Assembly: GCA_007131125.1 (NCBI GenBank)
Contig: SLRE01000274.1
Span: forward strand, 1-5,150
Direction: 5' to 3'
Origin: Bacteroidales bacterium
GTDB taxonomy: Bacteria > Bacteroidota > Bacteroidia > Bacteroidales > UBA7960
DNA: 5,150 bases
Shown piece after piece: positions 1-5,150 of the stretch. The translations under genes and the position numbers were made by a program. The notes beneath the pieces are model-generated. The model was not told the DNA's origin. It saw only the letters and a list, made by a program, of their open reading frames with translations, and made no database searches. Numbering within the stretch: the first letter of the stretch is position 1; the number at the start of each line of letters is the position of its first letter.

Positions 1-1745
1 CCTGCTATCCCTAAATAAATAAAAGCCGACAGGTATTCGGCAAAGATAAGCCTTCCTATTCCGAACAGGGTAAACAGCACCATAAAACAACCACTCACAT
101 AACTGACAAACAGCTGACGGTAACCGGTATCTCCTTTTACATGGGGCATTTCACTGGCAATAGACTTCCATCCGGGTCCTCCGGGATGTACTTTTTCATA
201 AAATTCTTTCAGTTTTACCTCAGTGGTAGGTTTGGTGAGGAAGGTAACCGTAAGCCAAACAAGGGTAGACCATGCCACAATAATGATAAGGATGCTCTCA
301 TAAGCCATTTGGTAACGAAACACCAGGATAGGATAAATGGCATAAGGAGCCGACATGGCGGCAATTTCCGACCAGGCATTGATGCGCCACCAAAACCACC
401 TCAAGAGCAACACCAGACCTATACCCCCGCTGCAGGCCAGTATAAACCGCCAGGCATCACTGATCATCTCAAACTGTGTGGTCACCACAAGAGAGAACAG
501 CATCAACAGGAAGGTGGTAACCCTTGACACCTTCACATAATATTTTTCACTGGCACCCGGCTTAACAAACGGGCGATACAGATCGTTGATGATATAAGAG
601 GTACCCCATACGGTTTGTGAAGCCATGGTAGACATATAAGCCGCAAAAAAGGCTGCCAGTAGCAAACCCAGCAGTCCCGTGGGAAGCAGGTCGCGGATTA
701 CCATTACATAAGTGGCACCTTTGTCGGTAGCATCGGGATACATGACCAGGGCAGCCAGGGCCACGATAATCCAGGGCCAGGGCCTGATGGCAAAGTGAGC
801 CACCTGAAACCAAAGGGTTGCCAGTAAAGAATGTTTTTCATCTTTGGCCGACATCATGCGCTGGGCAACATAACCTCCGCCACCGGGCTCTGCACCCGGA
901 TACCAGCTGGCCCACCATTGTACTCCCAGATAGGCCACCAGGGCCACAACACTCATTTTCAACAGCCCGGTACCGGTTTCAACCGCATTGGCCGCCTCCC
1001 CTTCCACAACAGGGAAAAAATCAAAAACCCATCCCACATCGGCAAGCTCCGTCTTAAGGCCGGTTACTCCGCCCACATGGTCAAGCGCAATAAAGGCAAG
1101 GATAATGCTACCACCCATGGCTATTACAAACTGAAAGGTATCGGTTATGGAAACTCCCCAAAGTCCGGAAAGGGCCGAATAAAGCGCCACAAAACCCATC
1201 ATTAACCCCACAATCATCAGGTGTGAACTGAAGGTAACCCCAAGAAAGGTTACATGACTATGCCCGAATAATGTAAGCTCAGGAAACATCACCTGCAAAA
1301 TTTTGACCATGGCCAGGTTAACCCATGCCATGACGATGGCATTCATAAACAAACCGATATACACGGCCCGAAAACCCCTTAAAAATTTTGCCGGCCTGCC
1401 CGAATACCTGATGGAAACAAATTCGGTATCGGTCATGATATTGGAACGCCGCCACAGACGGGCGAAAAAGAATACGGTAAGCATTCCACCAAAAAGCATA
1501 TTCCACCATAGCCAGTTGCCGCTGATCCCGCTTTGGGCAACCAACTCAGTTACCGCAAGCGGAGTATCGGCTGCAAAAGTGGTGGCCACCATACTGGTAC
1601 CGGCCACATACCAGGGCAGGTTGCGCCCGGTAAGGAAAAAGTCGCTGGTACTCTTGCCCGCCCTTTTGGACATGTAAATCCCAATGCCAATGCTTACAAG
1701 CAAAAACAGTACAATGATGGCCCAGTCAATAAAGTGTATATGCAT
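1..1745 (-). CDS. Sodium:solute symporter (SSS family), 3' end cut off by window edge
   Basis: Inner-membrane transporter predicted to couple Na+ entry to uptake of an organic solute; the substrate cannot be told from sequence. Translating the minus strand from ATG at 1745 gives 581 uninterrupted codons and no stop before the left edge. The start MHIHFIDW followed by a hydrophobic helix (about 7-24) is typical of SSS proteins. About a dozen further hydrophobic segments follow. Family-like stretches are PWYVAGTSMVATTFAADTPL (44-63, the broken first core helix), the polar loop PGAEPGGGGYVAQRMMSAKD (283-302) and AAFFAAYMSTMASQ (364-377). By analogy with vSGLT, A369, S372 and T373 match the Na2 sodium-site positions. 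The loop after about 500 (KPTTEVKLKEFYEKVHPGG) and a last visible helix (548-575) suggest a member of the longer, roughly 600+ residue Bacteroidota type. No Shine-Dalgarno is seen. The gene is divergent from the lipoprotein genes. Family call is sure; substrate is unknown. Confidence 0.95.
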   Translation of the reverse strand, partial: MHIHFIDWAIIVLFLLVSIGIGIYMSKRAGKSTSDFFLTGRNLPWYVAGTSMVATTFAADTPLAVTELVAQSGISGNWLWWNMLFGGMLTVFFFARLWRRSNIMTDTEFVSIRYSGRPAKFLRGFRAVYIGLFMNAIVMAWVNLAMVKILQVMFPELTLFGHSHVTFLGVTFSSHLMIVGLMMGFVALYSALSGLWGVSITDTFQFVIAMGGSIILAFIALDHVGGVTGLKTELADVGWVFDFFPVVEGEAANAVETGTGLLKMSVVALVAYLGVQWWASWYPGAEPGGGGYVAQRMMSAKDEKHSLLATLWFQVAHFAIRPWPWIIVALAALVMYPDATDKGATYVMVIRDLLPTGLLGLLLAAFFAAYMSTMASQTVWGTSYIINDLYRPFVKPGASEKYYVKVSRVTTFLLMLFSLVVTTQFEMISDAWRFILACSGGIGLVLLLRWFWWRINAWSEIAAMSAPYAIYPILVFRYQMAYESILIIIVAWSTLVWLTVTFLTKPTTEVKLKEFYEKVHPGGPGWKSIASEMPHVKGDTGYRQLFVSYVSGCFMVLFTLFGIGRLIFAEYLSAFIYLGIA

Positions 1746-1793
1746 GAGAGAAAAATTAATTTCCGGATAAAAGAATTGCAGTACACAACCCCC

Positions 1794-1813
1794 TGCATGC
1801 TGAAAAACATGCA
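1794..1813. repeat. Inverted repeat TGCATG / CATGCA beside the symporter promoter
   Basis: TGCATG at 1794-1799 and CATGCA at 1808-1813 form a perfect 6-base inverted repeat around an 8-base spacer. It covers the predicted transcription start and touches the -7 element of the symporter gene. Another CATGCA occurs at 1840-1845, and a TGCATG at 1741-1746 covers the symporter start codon. It could be a regulator site or a small hairpin in the leader; function is inferred from position only. Confidence 0.4.
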
Positions 1814-1845
1814 AATATAAAAAACTTCTTTAGCTGAAACATGCA
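1799..1845. repeat. Imperfect direct repeat GCTGAAA(AA)CATGCA
   Basis: GCTGAAAAACATGCA at 1799-1813 and GCTGAAACATGCA at 1833-1845 are the same sequence apart from two extra A bases in the first copy. Their starts are 34 bases apart, about three helical turns. The copies flank the candidate -7 element of the symporter gene at 1812-1819, the first overlapping it by two bases. This arrangement suits a repeated operator, but no known regulator motif is recognised. Confidence 0.45.
1812..1819 (-). promoter_or_regulatory. Candidate -7 element for the symporter gene
   Basis: Read on the minus strand this is TATATTTG, an exact match to the Bacteroidota -7 consensus TAnnTTTG. It would start transcription near 1805, giving a leader of roughly 60 bases. 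No good -33 TTTG lies at the usual 17-23 base distance; the nearest is TTTC at 1836-1839 with a 16-base spacer. The call therefore rests on the -7 match and its position alone. Confidence 0.5.
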
Positions 1846-1898
1846 CGATCTGCTTTTTCAACCAGTCAGTTTAATTTTTTGGTGGAAAGAAAGTTAAG

Positions 1899-1917
1899 TT
1901 TTATTGGCATTTTATTG
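1899..1917 (+). repeat. Two TTTTATTG direct repeats, 11 bases apart
   Basis: TTTTATTG occurs at 1899-1906 and again at 1910-1917, a period of 11 bases, close to one DNA turn. The second copy contains the candidate -33 element of the lipoprotein promoter. It may be an activator or repressor site, or chance in AT-rich DNA. Confidence 0.35.
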
Positions 1918-1944
1918 AAAAAATGAATTTTGTTTATATTTTTG
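1914..1944 (+). promoter_or_regulatory. Bacteroidota-type promoter for the lipoprotein genes
   Basis: ATTG at 1914-1917 is followed after 19 bases by TATTTTTG at 1937-1944. The latter matches the -7 consensus TAnnTTTG exactly, and the spacing fits the usual -33/-7 distance. Transcription would start near 1951, leaving a leader of about 55 bases before the ATG at 2006. This is the best promoter match in the window. Confidence 0.65.
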
Positions 1945-2005
1945 CAGGGTAAGTTGTTAATTTTCATTTCACAAACAAAACTATTTCACCCCAAAAACCA
2001 TCACC

Positions 2006-2416
2006 ATGAAAAATTTATCCCTTTTGCTGATCAGCGGATTATTTTTGTTCTTTCTTCAATCCTGCGGAGGAGTCTCTCAAGGCAACGGAAATGATGAAAC
2101 CAGGATGAACGTGGAAGAATTTCTCTCCCACCTGGATATTTCAATTTTTGAAGGATCAGAGATCATCAGTACCGAATCCGACGAAATCAAAACCTTTGTC
2201 CCTGCCGAAACTGCCAGCCCGGAGGAAATAATGGGTTACTACATCCCGAAAGTGGAAGAAGCTTTAACCGACAGAGACCCATGGGTAAGGCAAATAAAAG
2301 CTGCCACCACCATCCAATACCGCAGAGGATATACCGGTTGGAACTTTGGCATTATTTTAAACCCTGAGAAAAGGGATGGAGGCTATGAAGTAAGCATCAT
2401 TTACAACAGGCTTTAA
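2006..2416 (+). CDS. Small lipoprotein of unknown function (first of pair)
   Basis: 136-residue protein with a clear lipoprotein signal peptide: MKN, a hydrophobic core at about 4-17, and the lipobox LQSC with the lipidated cysteine at residue 20, then GGVSQGNGNDE. It should be exported and anchored to a membrane by its N-terminus. I do not recognise the family. The mature part has an order seen in many small bacterial lipoproteins: an F-E-G-S-E-I-I strand (about 49-55), a second strand (TFVPAE), a helix starting SPEEIMGYYIPKVEEAL, a W-containing turn, then closing strands (NFGIILNP and YEVSIIYNRL). This resembles the 'eVa.FY...L...GW' layout, but the match is weak. No catalytic motif is visible. 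The start is ATGAAA with no Shine-Dalgarno; CCCCAAAAA lies 8 bases upstream. The next gene begins 54 bases downstream with no terminator between, so the two are probably one operon. Confidence 0.85.
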   Translation: MKNLSLLLISGLFLFFLQSCGGVSQGNGNDETRMNVEEFLSHLDISIFEGSEIISTESDEIKTFVPAETASPEEIMGYYIPKVEEALTDRDPWVRQIKAATTIQYRRGYTGWNFGIILNPEKRDGGYEVSIIYNRL

Positions 2417-2470
2417 TTTTTCAGAAAACCCAATAACCATCATTTATTCACTCCCCAAAAATTTTTAATT

Positions 2471-2986
2471 ATGAAAAAAACTTTGATTTTATTATTGGCC
2501 GGAATTTTCTCTCTTCCTTTTTACTCATGTGGCCCGGGTGCCGGTAACGGTAACGGAACCGGAAACGGAGAACTGGAAGAAAAAGAAAAAAAAGGTCCCG
2601 AACTCGTGGTGATGCTGGAAGGCGAAGCCATGGAATTTGCAGAAGTAAACGTTAACTATGATGATATGTTTGAAGAAACTATCTCCATTAACGCTGTTGA
2701 GACCCTGGAAGGAGAAGAAGTAGGTGGCATGACAATTATGGAAGTCTCCTTCACGCTTTCATTCGAAGGCAGAGAAAACGGTGAATGGAGATACCAAAGT
2801 TTGAGCATGGATGGGTATTCCACAGAATGGTTAAACGCGGAAATAAGCAACCTTCAAATGGGTAGCGGTACGTGGGGACCAGTTGTGGAGTCACTAGAGG
2901 GAACGTTTGAAGCGGAGGTCAGAAGGCTTGAAAACCACAGACCTACCGGTGACCCCTTAAAAGTGACCGGAAGTTTCAGGAAGTAA
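2471..2986 (+). CDS. Small lipoprotein of unknown function with Gly/Asn linker (second of pair)
   Basis: 171-residue protein. The signal peptide is MKKTLILLLAGIFSLPFYSC, with lipobox FYSC and the lipidated cysteine at residue 20, the same position as in the upstream lipoprotein. A linker follows: Gly/Asn repeats (about 21-33), then an acidic and lysine-rich stretch ELEEKEKKG. The rest looks mostly beta-stranded, with alternating patterns such as MEVSFTLSFEG and WRYQSLSMDGYS. It ends in EGTFEAEV ... PLKVTGSFRK, which recalls the closing 'GtF.a.l ... itGsF' strands of several uncharacterised Bacteroidota lipoproteins. No enzyme motif or cysteine pair is seen. The start is ATGAAAAAA with no Shine-Dalgarno; CCCCAAAAA lies 9 bases upstream. 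It is probably transcribed with the gene at 2006, and a strong terminator follows the stop. Export and lipidation are confident; function is unknown. Confidence 0.87.
   Translation: MKKTLILLLAGIFSLPFYSCGPGAGNGNGTGNGELEEKEKKGPELVVMLEGEAMEFAEVNVNYDDMFEETISINAVETLEGEEVGGMTIMEVSFTLSFEGRENGEWRYQSLSMDGYSTEWLNAEISNLQMGSGTWGPVVESLEGTFEAEVRRLENHRPTGDPLKVTGSFRK
2543..2569 (+). repeat. In-frame hexamer repeat coding the Gly-Asn linker
   Basis: GGTAAC, GGTAAC, GGAACC, GGAAAC and a final GGA run in tandem and in frame, encoding G-N-G-N-G-T-G-N-G (residues 25-33). The six-base period keeps the frame when copies are gained or lost, so linker length could vary between strains without breaking the gene. Confidence 0.6.
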
Positions 2987-3009
2987 AAAACAAAACCATT
3001 TGATCTTTC

Positions 3010-3044
3010 AAACCGGGCGGGTTTTTACCTGCCCGGTTTTTTTT
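3010..3044 (+). terminator. Strong intrinsic terminator after the lipoprotein pair
   Basis: AAACCGGGCGGGT at 3010-3022 pairs with ACCTGCCCGGTTT at 3027-3039 (13 pairs, one G-T) around the loop TTTT. An unbroken run of eight T covers 3037-3044. It begins 23 bases after the lipoprotein stop codon and works in the plus direction only, since the minus side lacks a T run. It separates the lipoproteins from the nucleotidase gene. Confidence 0.9.
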
Positions 3045-3145
3045 ATTTGGTCGCTTTTTCAACACATTTTTTTTGTCAATTTCTTAATCCTGTAAAATGC
3101 GGTATTAAATCAAAAACTATTAGTTTAGTGCAAAAATCAAACGAA

Positions 3146-5119
3146 ATGAAACATCACCATCACGTTATTTCCCAATCCGGTATCATGAATCCTGTCATTA
3201 TCCTGCTTTGGGTTTTCCTTTTCCTGCCCATGGGCAAAATCAGCCTGTATGCCAATGAATTGCGTTTTACGGTAATCCATACTTCCGATGAGCATTCCAA
3301 TCTGCTGCCCCTGCCCCTTTCTGATCATCATGAAAGCAAGCCCAACCCCGCCCTTGGGGGCTTTGCCCGGCTTGGGGGACTGATTCAGCAAACCCGTGAT
3401 AAAAAAGGCGAAGAGTCGTTGCTGGTGCTGTCATCCGGAGATTTTATCGGGGGCTCTCCATTTGCATGGCTCATCCTGGAAGGGTATGCCCCGGAAATCA
3501 GGCTGATGAAAGAAATTGGCTACCATGGCCTAACCATTGGCAATCATGAGTTTGATTACGGGCCCGAAATTCTGGCTTCTTACCTGGAAAAGGCAGGCTA
3601 CCCATCAGCAAAGGATCGCTTGCCTTTATTGGCTTCCAACCTGGTTATTCCACCCGCTCATCCCCTGCAGGCGGCCGGTTTGAAAAAATATCAGCAGATA
3701 AAACTGGACAACGGCTTAAACATCGGGCTGATAGGCCTGCTTGGTACCACTGCCTTCTCACTGGCTCCACTGGCCGAGCCCGTTTCCATCGTTGATCCTG
3801 TTGAAGCAGCCAGAGAACAGGTGGAAATCCTGAAAGAAAAAGGTGCAGATGTTATCATTGCACTCACACATTCAGGTTACAGGGAAGACCTTGAACTTGC
3901 AAATGCCGTTGACGGCATAGACATTTTGCTCGGCGGTCATGACCATTATCTTACCCCACACCCGGAAACCCATAACGGCACCATTGTGGTGCACAGTGGC
4001 AAATACCTTGAAAGTGCCGGCATGTTTGAGTTTTCATATAATACCGATACTTCGGTGCTAAAGCTTGAAAATGAGAACAACCAAACCCCTTACCACATAA
4101 GACTGGATCATACCATCCCGAAATGTGAAAACATTGCAGCACTGGTAGAAAATTACGGCAAAAAACTGAATGCCTTCCTGGATGACTTTACAGATGGGCT
4201 TATCGGGGATTATGAAAAAACCCTTATGCTCAGTGGCTTCCCCCTGAAATCCGGCAAACGTTTCCAGGAAACCTCCGTGGGCAATTTTTTAACGGACGCC
4301 ATGCGATACACTGCGGAGGAGGTAACGGGAAGTCCGGTGGATATCGCCTTTCAGGCCAACGGCATGATCCGGGGAGATATCATTCCGGGAAGTATGGAGT
4401 GGTCCGAAGGAGCGGTTACTTTCCTCGACCTGGCATCGGTTGCAGGGCTGGGCTCCGGCCCGGATCAACGGCCGGGTTATCCAATGGTTTCCTTTTACCT
4501 GAACGCAGCAGAAGTAAAAAACTTCCTGGAAATCGCTTCCTTGCTGCCCCGCTTTCTGGGCGACAACTATTTTCTGCAGTTTTCAGGACTGAAATATACA
4601 ATAGATCCCGGGAAAGTATTCTGGCTCACCGTCCCCTTCATAAACCAGCCCGTTCCTGCCTACCGCTCTGTGCAGGAAATTAAACTTTTTTCAGGCATGG
4701 ACCCGGGCCAGGCAACCGATTTTCATATTCCCAACCCACAGGATGAAGAAACCCTATATCACCTGGTATCCGACCATTACCTGACCTCATTCCTGCCAAT
4801 GGTGGGAGAACTGCTGCCCCGCCTGCAACTGGAACTGAAAGATAAGCAGGGAAACCCTCTCCAGATTGATGAAACCATTATCCGGCAAAACGAAAGGGAA
4901 TTAAAGGTATGGGAAGCCTTAACCCGTTATGCCATGTCTTTTGACCCGGATGAAAATGGAGTTCCGGTATTGCCTGAAAGCTATAAAACAACCCAGGGCA
5001 GAATAATTGAGGAAGCTGGAATTCCCCTTGCGGTTTGGTCATACACCCTTTTGGTGGTGTTGCTTGCCGGCATTTTCCTCCTGGTAAGAAGGCTGCTCAG
5101 GGCAGGAAAAAAGCACTGA
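3146..5119 (+). CDS. UshA-like metallophosphatase / 5'-nucleotidase, membrane-anchored
   Basis: Predicted two-metal phosphohydrolase acting outside the inner membrane on nucleotides or related phosphate esters; exact substrate unknown. With the start at 3146 it has 657 residues. A signal peptide (core about 15-29) likely ends at LYA36. The metallophosphatase domain (about 39-325) carries the family metal ligands: HTSDEHS (D48, H50), SGDFIGG (D99), GNHEFDYG (N133, H134), LTHSG (H242) and GGHDHY (H265, H267). The 5'-nucleotidase C-terminal domain (about 370-590) has VGNFLTDAMR (378-387), QANGMIRGDI (403-412) and LQFSGLKYTID (477-487). A helix at about 627-649 followed by RRLLRAGKKH anchors the C-terminus, giving a type I topology. 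A TTG at 3047 keeps the frame open but abuts the terminator T-run and adds 33 residues ahead of the signal peptide, so it was rejected. ATG 3185 is possible but would leave the signal peptide without a basic n-region. No clear promoter or Shine-Dalgarno was found; a separate transcription unit is inferred from the terminator. Confidence 0.93.
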   Translation: MKHHHHVISQSGIMNPVIILLWVFLFLPMGKISLYANELRFTVIHTSDEHSNLLPLPLSDHHESKPNPALGGFARLGGLIQQTRDKKGEESLLVLSSGDFIGGSPFAWLILEGYAPEIRLMKEIGYHGLTIGNHEFDYGPEILASYLEKAGYPSAKDRLPLLASNLVIPPAHPLQAAGLKKYQQIKLDNGLNIGLIGLLGTTAFSLAPLAEPVSIVDPVEAAREQVEILKEKGADVIIALTHSGYREDLELANAVDGIDILLGGHDHYLTPHPETHNGTIVVHSGKYLESAGMFEFSYNTDTSVLKLENENNQTPYHIRLDHTIPKCENIAALVENYGKKLNAFLDDFTDGLIGDYEKTLMLSGFPLKSGKRFQETSVGNFLTDAMRYTAEEVTGSPVDIAFQANGMIRGDIIPGSMEWSEGAVTFLDLASVAGLGSGPDQRPGYPMVSFYLNAAEVKNFLEIASLLPRFLGDNYFLQFSGLKYTIDPGKVFWLTVPFINQPVPAYRSVQEIKLFSGMDPGQATDFHIPNPQDEETLYHLVSDHYLTSFLPMVGELLPRLQLELKDKQGNPLQIDETIIRQNERELKVWEALTRYAMSFDPDENGVPVLPESYKTTQGRIIEEAGIPLAVWSYTLLVVLLAGIFLLVRRLLRAGKKH

Positions 5120-5126
5120 TTGTTGC

Positions 5127-5150
5127 GACAAATTATTTGTTTTGTTTGTC
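5127..5150. other. Short palindrome after the nucleotidase gene
   Basis: ACAAAT-T-ATTTGT at 5128-5140 is a near-perfect palindrome, and GACAAA at 5127-5132 also pairs with TTTGTC at 5145-5150. The stems are AT-rich and weak, and the window ends here, so it cannot be told whether this is a terminator, part of the next promoter, or chance. Confidence 0.25.

Noticed and set aside
141..1820. Several plus-strand open frames (for example 141-527, 831-1205, 1303-1677, 1533-1820)
   Set aside because: They lie opposite the continuous symporter frame and their translations are low-complexity, His/Pro/Lys-rich strings with no recognisable motif. They are shadows of the minus-strand gene.
2656..2850. 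Minus-strand open frame within the second lipoprotein gene
   Set aside because: It lies entirely inside a gene with a clear signal peptide and terminator, and its translation has no recognisable features.
3072..3099. TTTG at 3072-3075 with TAAAATG as a promoter
   Set aside because: The spacing is acceptable, but the downstream element departs from TAnnTTTG at two or more key bases, and the TTTG sits in T-rich DNA where chance matches are common.
3121..3128. TAGTTTAG as a possible -7 element for the nucleotidase gene
   Set aside because: It has one mismatch to TAnnTTTG in the conserved part and no -33 element at the right distance, so it is too weak to list as a promoter.
3047..3145. N-terminal extension of the nucleotidase from a TTG at 3047
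   Set aside because: The TTG lies three bases after the terminator T-run, the extension is poorly protein-like, and it would put 33 residues ahead of a normal signal peptide. ATG at 3146 fits better.
4399..4683. Overlapping frames inside the nucleotidase gene (plus 4399-4683; minus 3137-3391, 3951-4142, 4416-4601)
   Set aside because: All sit within the well-supported nucleotidase coding region, with no leader or family features of their own.

Overview
The window looks like a piece of a Bacteroidota (Bacteroidetes) chromosome. Three things point there. Promoter-like sequences fit the phylum's TAnnTTTG -7 element. The genes lack Shine-Dalgarno sequences and have A-rich leaders with ATGAAA-type starts. 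There are also small lipoproteins of the kind common in this phylum. The sequence does not support a call at genus level. No tRNA, rRNA, CRISPR array, insertion sequence or phage gene is visible.

Layout. Positions 1-1745 (minus strand) hold most of a sodium:solute symporter (SSS family) gene. It starts at 1745 and runs off the left edge without a stop, so its C-terminus is missing. Positions 1746-2005 are an AT-rich divergent intergenic region with a promoter candidate for each side and several short direct and inverted repeats. Positions 2006-2416 and 2471-2986 (plus strand) are two small lipoprotein genes of unknown function, 54 bases apart and probably co-transcribed. A strong intrinsic terminator at 3010-3044 closes this pair. 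Positions 3146-5119 (plus strand) encode a UshA-like metallophosphatase/5'-nucleotidase with a signal peptide and a C-terminal membrane anchor. The last 31 bases are non-coding and contain a weak palindrome.

How the parts may work together. The transporter, lipoproteins and nucleotidase all act at the cell envelope, but nothing in the sequence ties them into one pathway. The symporter is divergent from the lipoproteins, and the terminator separates the lipoproteins from the nucleotidase, so there are probably three transcription units. The least explained part is the lipoprotein pair. Both have the lipobox cysteine at residue 20, both have a Gly/Asn-rich linker after it, and both share the 9-mer CCCCAAAAA just upstream of their start codons. 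I see no convincing evidence of a wholly new multi-gene system here.
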